DNA from: Streptomyces sp. NBC_00154
Lineage (GTDB): Bacteria; Actinomycetota; Actinomycetes; Streptomycetales; Streptomycetaceae
Reading direction: 5' to 3'
DNA: 64,000 nucleotides
NCBI RefSeq assembly: GCF_026342835.1
Contig: NZ_JAPEMI010000002.1
Location: 1,302,001-1,366,000, forward strand
Both the position numbers and the translations under genes were made by a program. The notes beneath the pieces were generated by a model. The model was given only the letters and a program-made list of their open reading frames with translations. It was not told where the DNA came from and made no database searches. Shown in pieces: positions 53,435 to 62,301 of this stretch; the first letter of the stretch is position 1, and each line of letters starts with the position of its first letter.

Positions 53435-54090
53435 ATGCGCCGAGAGGAATATGCGGGACCGGTGGCGTTGCGCGCCATGCAGAGCCTGGCCAGCCGTGTC
53501 TTCCCACAGGCCGGCTGGCGGCACTCAGGCGACCTGGCGTGGGCGGCTGCAAGCGCCGTGTCTGCTGCTGATGCCACCCCCACCGCCGTCTGGTCGACCG
53601 GCGATACGACTGTGGCCTGGGGGTGGCTGGAGTCACCGGAGGAGTTGACCATCCAGGTCGACCCCGCCTATTCGGACTTGGCCGGCGAGGTGCTGGCCTG
53701 GGCGCAACGCGCCACTGATGCCGCCCGGCTGAGCGTGACGATCGGTGCACACGAGACGCACCTGACCTCCGCGCTCGTTATCTCGGGTGCCAGCGAGGCA
53801 GTAGGCATGTAGGGCAAGTGGCCGTTTTCGTACATGCCTTACGGGTATCCGAGGGATCGTCAGGCACGTACGGCATGTGCGTAAGCGTTGTGGGTGCGCC
53901 GCCCTGCGCCGGATCAACGAATTCCTGAGCGATCCCCCCTGCCGAGTGATTGTCGGCGGAGGGTGCCCCTCCCGGCCCGTCGTGCTCACCGTGCCTGGGT
54001 CCAGTCGCCCACCTCCGTGCCCCGGATTCTCCGGTTCAGTCGCGGCACCGGACCGGGTGCGGTCTCGGTGGGGCGCACGAACGTCCAGGC

Positions 54091-54119
54091 GACCGCCCCG
54101 GCCCATGGTCGGGGCGGTC
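54091..54119 (+). terminator. hairpin inside the insert
   Basis: A perfect 10-bp stem (GACCGCCCCG at 54091-54100, complement 54110-54119) about 80 bases before the propeller gene start; it could stop read-through from the broken GNAT gene. Confidence 0.55.
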
Positions 54120-54195
54120 GCGCGTCCCCGCCATGCTAAATATGGCGAACTGTCATAATGTGTCCCATTCTGTCAGCTCGGTCGGGAGGATTGCT

Positions 54196-55365
54196 GTGAC
54201 TATCTGTCAAACCGTGAGGGGCGTGGGCGCGCAGGAGGCCCTCCCGTCGTCGGCGCCGCCTGGTCTTCGAGTGCGTCGCTCGTGGTGGGGTGGGTTGCTG
54301 CGGGCGCTGGTGGCAGGTCTCGTGCTAGTGGCCGGCCTGGCCCTGCCCATGGTGGCCCCGCAGCCCGCCCAGGCCGTGCCGCCCGGCACCTACGCCTACG
54401 TCGCCAACTTCCTCGATGGCACGGTGTCGGTGATCAACACAGCGACGAACACGGTGGTGGTCACGGTTCCCGTCGGCGATGCGCCGTGGGGAGTGGCGGT
54501 GTCGCCGGACGGCACCCGTGCCTACGTCACTAACCGCGCCGATGGCACGGTGTCCGTGATCAACACCGCGACCGACACGGTCGTCGCCACCGTCCCCGTC
54601 GGCCTTGAGCCCCTGGGGGTGGCGGTGTCGCCGGACGGCACCCGCGCCTACGTCACCAACTTCAGCGCCAACACGGTGTCCGTGATCAAGACGAACACCA
54701 ACACGGTCGTCGCCACCGTCCCCGTCGGCGATGCTCCCATCGGGGTGGCGGTGTCGCCGAACGGCACCCGCGCCTACGTCACCAATTCCGACGACGACAC
54801 GGTGTCCGTGATCAAGACGAACACGAACACGGTCGTCGCCACTATCCCCGTCGGCGACTTCCCGTTCGGGGTGGCGGTGTCGCGGGACGGCACCCGCGCC
54901 TACGTCACCAATTCCGACGACGACACGGTGTCCGTGATCAAGACGAACACGAACACGGTCGTCGCCACCGTCCCCGTCGGCGATGTGCCCCAGGGGGTGG
55001 CGGTGTCGCGGGACGGCACCCGCGCCTACGTCATCAACGCCGACGACGACACGGTGTCCGTGATCAAGACGAACACGAACACGGTCGTCGCCACCATCCC
55101 CGTCGGCGATGCGCCTCGAGAGGTGGCGGTGTCGCCGGACGGCACCCGTGCCTACGTCACCAACGCCAACGACGACACGGTGTCCGTGATCAAAACCGCC
55201 ACCAACACCGTCGTGGCCACCGTCCCCGTCGACGACCTCCCGTTCGGGGTGGCGATCGGGGTCGTGCCCTGCCCAGGCCACGGCAAGCCGGGTCACGGAA
55301 AGCCAGGCCACGACCGGCCAACCACGGCCACCGCCCCGGCCCCCGGTAACCGCACACCGGCATGA
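54196..55365 (+). CDS. secreted seven-bladed YVTN beta-propeller protein
   Basis: A 389-residue protein from GTG 54196 (GGGAGGA 5 bases upstream). The signal segment spans ~27-63 (GGLLRALVAGLVLVAGLALP, ending QPAQA). Then come seven near-identical 42-residue units, each with AYVTN..D.TVSVI, TNTVVATVPVGD and GVAVSPDGTR. Seven units close a beta-propeller of the YVTN/surface-layer type. The tail has a short Gly/His/Lys/Pro repeat (GKPGHGKPGHD). Extracellular; binding partner unknown. The gene is the only cargo of an insert that splits a GNAT gene. Confidence 0.9.
   Translation: MTICQTVRGVGAQEALPSSAPPGLRVRRSWWGGLLRALVAGLVLVAGLALPMVAPQPAQAVPPGTYAYVANFLDGTVSVINTATNTVVVTVPVGDAPWGVAVSPDGTRAYVTNRADGTVSVINTATDTVVATVPVGLEPLGVAVSPDGTRAYVTNFSANTVSVIKTNTNTVVATVPVGDAPIGVAVSPNGTRAYVTNSDDDTVSVIKTNTNTVVATIPVGDFPFGVAVSRDGTRAYVTNSDDDTVSVIKTNTNTVVATVPVGDVPQGVAVSRDGTRAYVINADDDTVSVIKTNTNTVVATIPVGDAPREVAVSPDGTRAYVTNANDDTVSVIKTATNTVVATVPVDDLPFGVAIGVVPCPGHGKPGHGKPGHDRPTTATAPAPGNRTPA
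54394..55260 (+). repeat. 126-bp tandem repeats encoding propeller blades
   Basis: Seven copies of a 126-base unit start at 54394 and every 126 bases after (54520, 54646, ...). Units 3-6 are almost identical at the DNA level, including synonymous sites, which points to recent duplication or gene conversion. Confidence 0.9.
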
Positions 55366-56298
55366 CGAACGCCCCGGCGCCGGCCGCCCACCCTCGGACC
55401 ATCGACGCCGGGGCATCCCGTGACCACGCAACCCCACACCACGGCCCGCCGCCCAAAGCCTCCGCCGACCCTTCGCACCCGACCGGACCACCGATCAGAC
55501 CGCGCTACGTGACTCACTTGCCTGAACGGCCGAACTTGCGCTGACCTGCACGTTCTCTTGACAACCCCAGATAACGATCGCAGCCCACGGCTTCGTGCAG
55601 GGCAATGGCAAACCGTTTTTCGCCTGCTTGAGCCGTCCGCTGACCGATCTGCCGCCGCTGTACACCCTGCCCGAGGGCTACCGGATCCGACCGCAACGCG
55701 ACGCGGCCGACGTCATCGAACGCGGGGCCGTGCACCGAGCGGTCTGGAATTCGCTGCACATCACCGCGGAGCGGCACGCGGCCATGCGCGAGGTGTGGCC
55801 TTACCGGTCCGAATTCGACCTGGTCGCATTCTCGCCCGAGGGGAAAGCTGTCGCCTACTGTCAGGGCTGGTATGACGAGGTCAGTGGGGTCGGCCTGCTT
55901 GAGCCCGTCGGTACTGCTGCCGAGCACCGCCGGCGTGGCCTGTCGCGTGCCGTGGGCGCAGCAGTACTGCACGCTTTCGCAGCCGCCGGTGGCGGGCTGG
56001 CCACGGTCTCTCCGCGCGGCGACGCTGGATACCCGATCCCTGAGCTCGTCTACGAATCACTCGGCTTCCAGGTATTGAGTCGAACGCGCACATACACAAA
56101 GGCGTTCCGTCATTCTGGCACTCCAGCCGGAACTGATCATCTGAAGCAGCCTCAGATGCCTGAGCCCAGGAACTGTCCGGGGGCGGGCACGAAGTCGCGC
56201 TCGACAGGCCGTGCAGCTGGAGCAGTGCCGGTACCTCGCTGATTTTCCCGGACTCACGGCACCAGGGCGGCGGGATCGCCGAGGAGAACCGCCTGCGT

Positions 56299-56994
56299 TC
56301 ATTGCCGGGAGGGAGATGTTGGCGAGGCGGCGGGGCGGTGGAGCAGTCCAGTGACCAGTAGGTCGAGGTGTCGGCCGAGCATGGTGGCGAAGTCGATGCG
56401 GGATCCGGCCAGGCGCGGGTCCTCGATCGCCGCCAGGACAGTGGGGGAGGGGTTGGCGAAGGGCCATAGGCCCGCGACAGCGACGGTGCACAAGGCCGCC
56501 AGTTCCCGGGCGGCGTCTTCTCCCAGCTCGGGAATCCGGTCACTGACCAGGCCGGCGAAGCGTACCTGCGCTTCCAGATTGGACAGCTTGAAGGCACGGA
56601 CGGATTCGAGGGAGACGTTGCGTTCCAGGACCGTGGCCAGTGCGCTCCACAGCTCGCACAGCAGCGGCCGCTGCGCCAGGGAAGCTGCGAGCGCGCTGCA
56701 GACGACACGATGCGGCGCCGACTGGGCCGGCGGCAGGTCGCGCTCGACGGTGTCCAGCCATTCCTGCTGGGAGCGGCGCAGGAGTTCGAGGAAGACCGCC
56801 TCGCGGGTCTCGAAGTAGCGCACGACGTTCGTCTTCGACAGCCCGACCCGGCGACTGAGTTCGCGCAGGCTGATCTCCGCGATCGGCATCTCACCAAGCA
56901 GGGCCTCGGCCGCGTCGAGAATCGTCTGCTTGCGGATCTCGATCTGCTCCGGTCGCCGGGCCCGCTGGAATGCGGCGCTCTCGGTCTGGCTCAC
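56299..56994 (-). CDS. TetR family regulator of the aldehyde dehydrogenases
   Basis: A 231-residue repressor starting MSQTESAAFQRARRPEQIEI. The helix-turn-helix is at ~42-65 (ISLRELSRRVGLSKTNVVRYFETREAV). The C-terminal half (WSALATVLERNVSLESVRAFK, GLWPFANPSP) resembles the TetR_C_17 group. It is divergent from two tandem aldehyde dehydrogenase genes, with repeated CCATTGG sites between them. Its 3' end meets that of the GNAT gene. Confidence 0.88.
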   Translation of the reverse strand: MSQTESAAFQRARRPEQIEIRKQTILDAAEALLGEMPIAEISLRELSRRVGLSKTNVVRYFETREAVFLELLRRSQQEWLDTVERDLPPAQSAPHRVVCSALAASLAQRPLLCELWSALATVLERNVSLESVRAFKLSNLEAQVRFAGLVSDRIPELGEDAARELAALCTVAVAGLWPFANPSPTVLAAIEDPRLAGSRIDFATMLGRHLDLLVTGLLHRPAASPTSPSRQ

Positions 56995-57034
56995 GGCCTT
57001 CCTCCTCGGTATGGCTCGCGTTCAAAGTAGCAGA

Positions 57035-57107
57035 CCCATTGGCCTCTTGTTAAAGGTCCAGTGGGTTGTTATCTTGAATGACGTAGAGGGCCATTGGTCT
57101 CTTATCC
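57035..57107. promoter_or_regulatory. operator region between TetR and ALDH genes
   Basis: An imperfect dyad, CCCATTGGCCT (57035-57045) and AGGTCCAGTGGG (57054-57065), is followed by a second site, CCATTGGTCTCTTATCC (57091-57107), that repeats its left half. Confidence 0.65.
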
Positions 57108-57144
57108 GGTGGCCCTGCCGTCTCACGAAAGCGACACACCCCCC

Positions 57145-58569
57145 ATGACCTCTTACGACAAGCTCTTCATCGGCGGACGCTGGACCGCACCCGCGGGCTC
57201 CGAGACGATCGAGGTGCGCTCCCCGCACGATCAGTCGCTGGTGGGCCGGGTCCCAGACGCATCCGAGGCGGACGTCGACCGGGCGGTCGAGGCCGCGCGG
57301 CAGGCCTTCGACCACGGGCCCTGGCCGCGGACGACGCCGAGCGAGCGGCGCGCTGTCCTCGCTCGGTTCAACGAGCTGCACACGGCCCGCGGGCAGGAAC
57401 TCGCGGCCCTGGTCACCTCCGAGAACGGCACCCCGCTGTGGTTCACCGGATTGCTGCACAACGGTGGGATCGCCGAGCAGACCGCCTCCTACCTGCGGGC
57501 CTCGGAATCCTTCGGCTGGGAGGAGCGCCTGGAATCCGGCACGACGATCCGCCGTGAGCCGGTCGGGGTGATCGCCGCGGTCATCCCATGGAATGCACCC
57601 CATCAGTCGGCTCTGGCGAAGATCGTCCCCGCCCTCCTCGCGGGCTGCACCGTCATCCTCAAGGCCGCGCCGGAGACCGCGCTCGATGCCCTGGTGCTCG
57701 GCGACATCTTTGCCGAGGCCGGTCTGCCGGAGGGCGTCCTCAGCATCCTGCCCGCCGGCCGGGAGGTCAGCGAGTACCTGGTCTCGCACCCGAGCGTGGA
57801 CAAGATCGCCTTCACCGGTTCAACGACGGCAGGCCGCCGTATCGCTGCGATAGCGGGCGAGCAGCTCAAGCGGGTGAGCTTGGAGCTGGGCGGCAAGTCC
57901 GCCGCGATCATCCTCGAGGACGCCGACCTCGCTGCCGTGACCGAGGGGCTGAAGACGGCGTCTCTGGCGAACAACGGCGAGAGCTGCGTCGCCCACACCC
58001 GCATCCTCGCGCCCCGCAGCCGCTACGAGGAGATCGTTGCTGCGCTGGCAACGATGATCGAGGGCCTCACGGTGGGGGACCCCTCCGACCCCGCCACTTT
58101 CATCGGTCCCATGGTCCGCGCCGACCAGCAGCAGCGAGTGCGGAACTACATCGACCTCGGGATCAAGGAGGGTGCGCGTCTCGTCGTAGGCGGATCCGAC
58201 GTGCCCCAGGGGCTGGAGGGCGGCTTCTACGTGCGCCCCACGCTGTTCGCCGATGCCGACAACAGCATGCGCATCGCCCAGGAGGAGATCTTCGGCCCCG
58301 TTCTCGTCGTCATCCCGTTCGAGGACGAGGAGGACGCCGTGCGGATCGCCAACGACTCCCCGTACGGCCTTGGCGGCGGCGTGTGGAGCGCCGACACCGA
58401 GAACGGAATGGAGATCGCCCGCCGTATCCGCACCGGAACGTTCTCCGTCAACGGCGCCCACGCCGCGTTCGACGGGCCGTTCGGCGGCTACAAGGCCAGC
58501 GGCATCGGCCGTGAATTCGGGCTCGTCGGACTGGGCCAGTACGTCGAGTTCAAGACGATCAGCAGCTGA
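57145..58569 (+). CDS. aldehyde dehydrogenase 1
   Basis: A 474-residue NAD(P)-dependent aldehyde dehydrogenase starting MTSYDKLFIGGRWTAPAGSE. The nucleotide-binding region has IPWNAP and FTGSTTAGRRI; the general base is Glu247 in LELGGKSA and the nucleophile is Cys281 in NNGESCVAHTR. The C-terminal EEIFGPVL block is present. Best match is the class acting on varied aliphatic or aromatic aldehydes. Shine-Dalgarno is weak. It leads a two-gene set with a close paralogue; a TetR gene is divergent. Confidence 0.93.
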   Translation: MTSYDKLFIGGRWTAPAGSETIEVRSPHDQSLVGRVPDASEADVDRAVEAARQAFDHGPWPRTTPSERRAVLARFNELHTARGQELAALVTSENGTPLWFTGLLHNGGIAEQTASYLRASESFGWEERLESGTTIRREPVGVIAAVIPWNAPHQSALAKIVPALLAGCTVILKAAPETALDALVLGDIFAEAGLPEGVLSILPAGREVSEYLVSHPSVDKIAFTGSTTAGRRIAAIAGEQLKRVSLELGGKSAAIILEDADLAAVTEGLKTASLANNGESCVAHTRILAPRSRYEEIVAALATMIEGLTVGDPSDPATFIGPMVRADQQQRVRNYIDLGIKEGARLVVGGSDVPQGLEGGFYVRPTLFADADNSMRIAQEEIFGPVLVVIPFEDEEDAVRIANDSPYGLGGGVWSADTENGMEIARRIRTGTFSVNGAHAAFDGPFGGYKASGIGREFGLVGLGQYVEFKTISS

Positions 58570-58774
58570 CACGGCCGAGCGGAACAGCCGGGCAACGGGC
58601 CGGATGCGACCCGCATGTGCCGAAGAGGAACCGGCCCTGGCCACTTCGTCGCACGGGCCGGCCCCGAACCACCTCGTTTCGGGTCCACCGGCTCCACCTG
58701 TGAACAACATCGCTTGCGAGGCGCCGTCCCTCTGTGCGGCGCCACGCGAATCGGAAAGAAGAGAGCGAACCAAG

Positions 58775-60223
58775 ATGATCGTGTACGACAAGCTCTACAT
58801 CGGCGGCGCCTGGACCGCCCCCAGCTCCCCTGACCTGCTGGAGATCCGTTCTCCGCACGACCAGTCCGTTCTGGGTCGTGTCGCACAGGCCGCTCCGCAG
58901 GACATCGACCGGGCCGTGGCCGCCGCCCGTGCGGCGTTCGACAACGGACCGTGGCCGCGGACGGATCCCAAGGAGCGGCAGGAGATCATCCGTCGTCTCA
59001 ACGCGCTGCGTGAGGCGCGAGCTGACGAGATCGCCGCGATGATCTCCGCGGAGAACGGCTCGGCCGGCTGGTTCACCAAGATGGGCCAGCCGTTCCTGAC
59101 CCGGCAGATCAACTCTTATCTCAAGGCCGCCGAGGAGTTCGGCTGGGAGGAGATCGTTGATCCTTCCGACCCCGCGGCTCCCTACGACACCATCGTGCGC
59201 CGCGAGGCGATCGGCGTGGTCGCCGCGGTCATCCCGTGGAACTCGCCCTTCTCGGCGGCGATGGCGAAACTGCCCCCGGCGCTGCTGGCCGGCAACACCG
59301 TCGTACTGAAGACCTCGCCGGAGAACTCGCTGAGCATGATGATGCTTGCCGAGCTGTTTGCCGAGGCCGGCCTTCCCGAAGGCGTGCTCAGCATCCTGCC
59401 CGCCGACCGCGAGACCAGTGAGTACCTGGTGTCGCACCGTGATGTGGACAAGATCGCGTTCACCGGTTCCACCCGGGCCGGCCGCCGGATCGCCTCGATC
59501 GCCGGCGAGCAGCTGAAGCGGGTCAGTCTCGAACTCGGCGGCAAGTCCGCCGCGATCATCCTGGAGGACGCCGACCTCGGCAAGGTCGTCCAGGGGCTGA
59601 AGTTCGGCTCGCTGGCCAACAACGGCGAGGCGTGCATCCTCCAGACGCGCATCCTCGCGCCGCGCAGCCGCTACGAGGAGGTCGTCGCCGCGCTCAAGGA
59701 ACTGGTGGAGTCGCTGAAGGTCGGCGACCCGGCCGACCCCGACACCTTCGTCGGCCCCATGATCCGCCCGGATCAGCAGGAGCGGGTGATCTCCTACATC
59801 CAGGTGGGCATCGAGGAGGGCGCCCGACTGGTCACCGGCGGCACGCAGATCCCCGCAGGGCTTGAAAGCGGCAACTACGTCACCCCGACCCTGTTCGCCG
59901 ACGTCGACAACAGGATGCGCATAGCCCAGGAGGAGATCTTCGGCCCGGTGCTCGCCGTCATCGCCTACGACGACGAGGACGACGCGGTCCGGATCGCCAA
60001 CGACTCCGAGTACGGCCTGTCCGGCGGCGTGTGGTCCGCCGACCCCGACCGAGCGCTGGAGATCGCTCGGCGAGTGCGTACCGGCACCCTCACCATCAAC
60101 GGTTCCCCGATGAGCTTCGACGGACCGTTCGGCGGCTACAAGGCCAGCGGCATCGGCCGCGAGTACGGCAAGGTCGGCCTGACCGGATATGTCGAGCACA
60201 AGACCATCACCCGCGTCCGCTGA
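58775..60223 (+). CDS. aldehyde dehydrogenase 2
   Basis: A 482-residue paralogue of the preceding enzyme starting MIVYDKLYIGGAWTAPSSPD, with AAGAAGAGAG upstream. Catalytic residues are Glu253 in LELGGKSA and Cys287 in NNGEACILQTR; IPWNSP and FTGSTRAGRRI bind the cofactor. Against copy 1 it has a short insertion (VDPSDPAAPYD) near residue 130, and the substrate-tunnel region (KMGQPFLTRQINSY) differs, so specificity probably differs. The 205-base gap suggests either read-through or a second promoter. Confidence 0.93.
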   Translation: MIVYDKLYIGGAWTAPSSPDLLEIRSPHDQSVLGRVAQAAPQDIDRAVAAARAAFDNGPWPRTDPKERQEIIRRLNALREARADEIAAMISAENGSAGWFTKMGQPFLTRQINSYLKAAEEFGWEEIVDPSDPAAPYDTIVRREAIGVVAAVIPWNSPFSAAMAKLPPALLAGNTVVLKTSPENSLSMMMLAELFAEAGLPEGVLSILPADRETSEYLVSHRDVDKIAFTGSTRAGRRIASIAGEQLKRVSLELGGKSAAIILEDADLGKVVQGLKFGSLANNGEACILQTRILAPRSRYEEVVAALKELVESLKVGDPADPDTFVGPMIRPDQQERVISYIQVGIEEGARLVTGGTQIPAGLESGNYVTPTLFADVDNRMRIAQEEIFGPVLAVIAYDDEDDAVRIANDSEYGLSGGVWSADPDRALEIARRVRTGTLTINGSPMSFDGPFGGYKASGIGREYGKVGLTGYVEHKTITRVR

Positions 60224-60538
60224 GGACGCGGAGGCGCTGAGCCGGGCAAAGAGCCGGTCCGTTCCGACCTTCCCCGGCTCGGCGTTCGCGCCCCGCACGA
60301 AACAGGGCCTCCATGGTCTCCGCGCTCGCTCGTCCGATCTTCGCCGTGGTCGCGGTCGCTGCAGGCGTGTCCGCCCGGCAGCCCTCTGGAGCGTCGGCTG
60401 TCCGATAGCCGGCCGGGCATGGCCGATCAGCTGACCAGGGGCCGAGGCCACTCGGTGTGACAAGCGCCGATACGTCCACTCGGCACCGCAACCGCCCCGT
60501 GCCTCATCCGGTGTCGATCGTGATCGAAGAGACCGCCC
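60224..60538. other. intergenic region
   Basis: About 315 bases between the convergent ALDH2 and TetR genes. A weak hairpin, GCGTCC/GGACGC, overlaps the ALDH2 stop. Nothing else is seen. Confidence 0.4.
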
Positions 60539-61129
60539 CTAGCGGGCCTGGCCTGCCGGTACCGTCTGCTTGACGCCGGCAGCATCCAGCAACGCCGCTG
60601 CCGTGATCACGCCGATGCCGGCGAGCGCCTGGGACTGTACGACCACCCGGGCGCTCGCGCCGTCGAAGACGATCGTCAACTGCATGGCCAGGCTCTCCGG
60701 ATCCTCAGCCTCGGCGGCGACGAGCTCGGCCCGGAAGAAGTCGGTCAGGTGCTGCTTGAAATGGCGCGCGACCACACTGCCCGGATGCCCGGGGTCCTTC
60801 AGCTCCACCGCTGCACTCACGAACGGGCAGCCAAGGAAGTTGCCTTCGGCAGTCATCTGGTCCTGCCGTTCGAACACGGTCAGAATGCGCTCGCGCGGCG
60901 GCCGCCCGTCGTCCGGGCCCGGGAGCAGGGCGGCCTCGTACGTCGGGCCGCGGCTGGCGAGGCTTTCCGCGATCACCTCGTCCTTGGACCGGAACAACTG
61001 GTACATCGACTTCTTCGAGACGCCGGCGGCCTTGCACAGCGCATCCACGCCGATGCTCATGCCGTCGCGGTAGAAGAGTTCGCCCGCCGCTTCGAGCAGT
61101 CGCTCGCGGGGTGTCGCCGAGGTCGTCAT
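60539..61129 (-). CDS. TetR family regulator of the SDR gene
   Basis: A 196-residue repressor starting MTTSATPRERLLEAAGELFYR. The helix-turn-helix is at ~25-50 (IGVDALCKAAGVSKKSMYQLFRSKDEV). The C-terminal block (FLGCPFVSAAVELKDPGHP, ARHFKQHLTDFFR) matches TetR_C proteins next to short-chain dehydrogenases. Two identical 16-base operators lie in the divergent promoter region, so the SDR gene is very probably its target. Confidence 0.9.
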   Translation of the reverse strand: MTTSATPRERLLEAAGELFYRDGMSIGVDALCKAAGVSKKSMYQLFRSKDEVIAESLASRGPTYEAALLPGPDDGRPPRERILTVFERQDQMTAEGNFLGCPFVSAAVELKDPGHPGSVVARHFKQHLTDFFRAELVAAEAEDPESLAMQLTIVFDGASARVVVQSQALAGIGVITAAALLDAAGVKQTVPAGQAR

Positions 61130-61160
61130 GTCATTGAGGGTACCGGCTGGGCTTGCAGTC

Positions 61161-61200
61161 GGAAACAGATCGGTTTACCTTAGTGGAAACAGATCGGTTT
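61161..61200. promoter_or_regulatory. duplicated TetR operator
   Basis: GGAAACAGATCGGTTT occurs twice, at 61161-61176 and 61185-61200. Each is a dyad (AAAC/GTTT arms) and their centres are 24 bases apart, allowing two dimers on the same region. The second ends 21 bases before the SDR start. Confidence 0.85.
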
Positions 61201-61221
61201 CTATCTTTGTCTGGAGTCAAA

Positions 61222-61923
61222 GTGACCACTCTCGAAGGCGCCGTCGTACTCGTCACCGGCGGCAACCGCGGTATCGGCAAGGCGATCGTGGACGAGCTGC
61301 TTGCCCGCGGTGCGAAGAAGGTCTACGCCACCGCGCGGAACCCGCAGCCGAGCACCGACACCCGCGTCGTTCCGCTGGCTCTGGAGGTCACAGACCCGGC
61401 CTCGATCGAGGCGCTGGTGGCGGCCGCGCCCGATGTCACCGTGCTGATCAACAACGCCGGTGGCAGCTCACCGGACACCTACCTGGACGCACCGATCGAG
61501 GACATCAGGAACGTCTTCGAGACCAACTTCTTCGGCCCGCTGAATGTGACCCGTGCCTTCGTCCCGGTGATCGAGCGCAACGGCGGCGGCCACATCCTGA
61601 ACGCGCACTCGGCACTCTCCTGGGTCGCTTTGCATGGCGCGTACTCCGCCACCAAGGCCGCGTTCTGGCTGCAGACCAACGCCATCCGGCTTGAACTGCT
61701 GGACCGCGGCATCGGCGTGACGGGCCTGCACATGGGATACGTCGACACCGACATGACCGCGGCGGTGACCCAGCCCAAGTCGAAGCCGGCGGACATCGCC
61801 AAGGAGGCGCTGGACGGGATCGAGAAGGGCGCGTTCGAGGTGCTCGCCGACGAGACCTCCCGCCAGGCCAAGGCCGCCCTGTCCGGCGACATCACCGACC
61901 TCTACCCGCAACTCAAGGCCTGA
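61222..61923 (+). CDS. short-chain dehydrogenase/reductase
   Basis: A 233-residue classical-type SDR from GTG 61222 (VTTLEGAVVLVTGGNRGIGKA), with GGAG upstream. The cofactor motif is TGGNRGIG, the structural motif is INNAGG, and the catalytic Tyr and Lys are in GAYSATKAA with the Ser in NAHSALSW. It lacks the usual C-terminal extension of larger SDRs. Divergent from its TetR regulator. Substrate unknown. Confidence 0.92.
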   Translation: MTTLEGAVVLVTGGNRGIGKAIVDELLARGAKKVYATARNPQPSTDTRVVPLALEVTDPASIEALVAAAPDVTVLINNAGGSSPDTYLDAPIEDIRNVFETNFFGPLNVTRAFVPVIERNGGGHILNAHSALSWVALHGAYSATKAAFWLQTNAIRLELLDRGIGVTGLHMGYVDTDMTAAVTQPKSKPADIAKEALDGIEKGAFEVLADETSRQAKAALSGDITDLYPQLKA

Positions 61924-62041
61924 CCGGCGGCCGTCCAGCGCGCCGTCGCAGCACGTAGGAGCCGGCGAGCAGGCCATGGCCACGCTGAAGGGCTGGTGGC
62001 TCCTGCGGAAGCTCCGCCGTAGCAGTTGCATCACCGCATTC

Positions 62042-62085
62042 GTCAGTCGTCAGTTCCACCTCGATCCGTGGAACTGACGACTGAC
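62042..62085. terminator. very strong hairpin after the SDR gene
   Basis: A perfect 18-bp stem, GTCAGTCGTCAGTTCCAC (62042-62059) with its complement (62068-62085), and an 8-base loop. Confidence 0.85.
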
Positions 62086-62242
62086 GGTTCAGTTACGTGC
62101 GAAGTCGAGCAGGTCGCTGTTGACTGTTCGGCGAATACGGGGACCATCGCGAGGCCCGTGAGGGGCGCCGGGGCAGCCGTACGTCCGGGGCCAACGTGCA
62201 GCGCCCGCCGATCGGAGGGGCCCGTCAGCCCGAGGACGTCGT

Positions 62243-62273
62243 GTGGCGCGGCGGCTGTGGGCCGCCGCGCCAC
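62243..62273. terminator. terminator of the xylanase gene
   Basis: A perfect 13-bp GC-rich stem (GTGGCGCGGCGGC at 62243-62255, complement 62261-62273) with a 5-base loop, about 30 bases past the xylanase stop. Confidence 0.8.
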
Positions 62274-62301
62274 AGGTGCGGTGTCCTCGGATGTTTGTGG
62301 G

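Larger units (their letters stand above)
53776..55576 (+). mobile_element. 1.8-kb insert with inverted ends carrying a YVTN propeller gene
   Basis: The insert is bounded by CGTTATCTCGGG (53776-53787) and the near-exact inverted copy CCCCAGATAACG (55565-55576; 11 of 12 match). It splits a GNAT gene. It contains no transposase, only one secreted-protein gene plus hairpins, including AGGCATGTA...TACATGCCT at 53803-53843. The exact target duplication is not clear; ATC at both junctions is possible. Its class is unassigned; a non-autonomous element moved by a transposase in trans is an inference. Confidence 0.55.
53435..56242 (+). pseudogene. two-domain GNAT acetyltransferase gene split by a 1.8-kb insert
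   Basis: The first part (53435-53782) reads MRREEYAGPVALRAMQSLASR to ETHLTSALVI. The second (55577 onwards) continues IAAHGFVQGNGKPFFACLSRPL, with the acetyl-CoA binding block VGTAAEHRRRGLSRAVG and ELVYESLGFQ. Removing 1797 or 1800 bases restores the frame, giving a typical ~300-residue GNAT protein. The end of the gene beyond RTRTYTK runs on about 40 codons to 56242 and may also be altered. Confidence 0.82.
61924..62301. other. intergenic region with two terminators
   Basis: Between the convergent SDR and xylanase genes. Apart from the two strong hairpins listed separately, nothing is seen. Confidence 0.5.

Noticed and set aside
54394..55260. Regular repeats that might look like a CRISPR array
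   Set aside because: The unit is 126 bases, stays in one reading frame and encodes beta-propeller blades; there are no short repeats with unique spacers.
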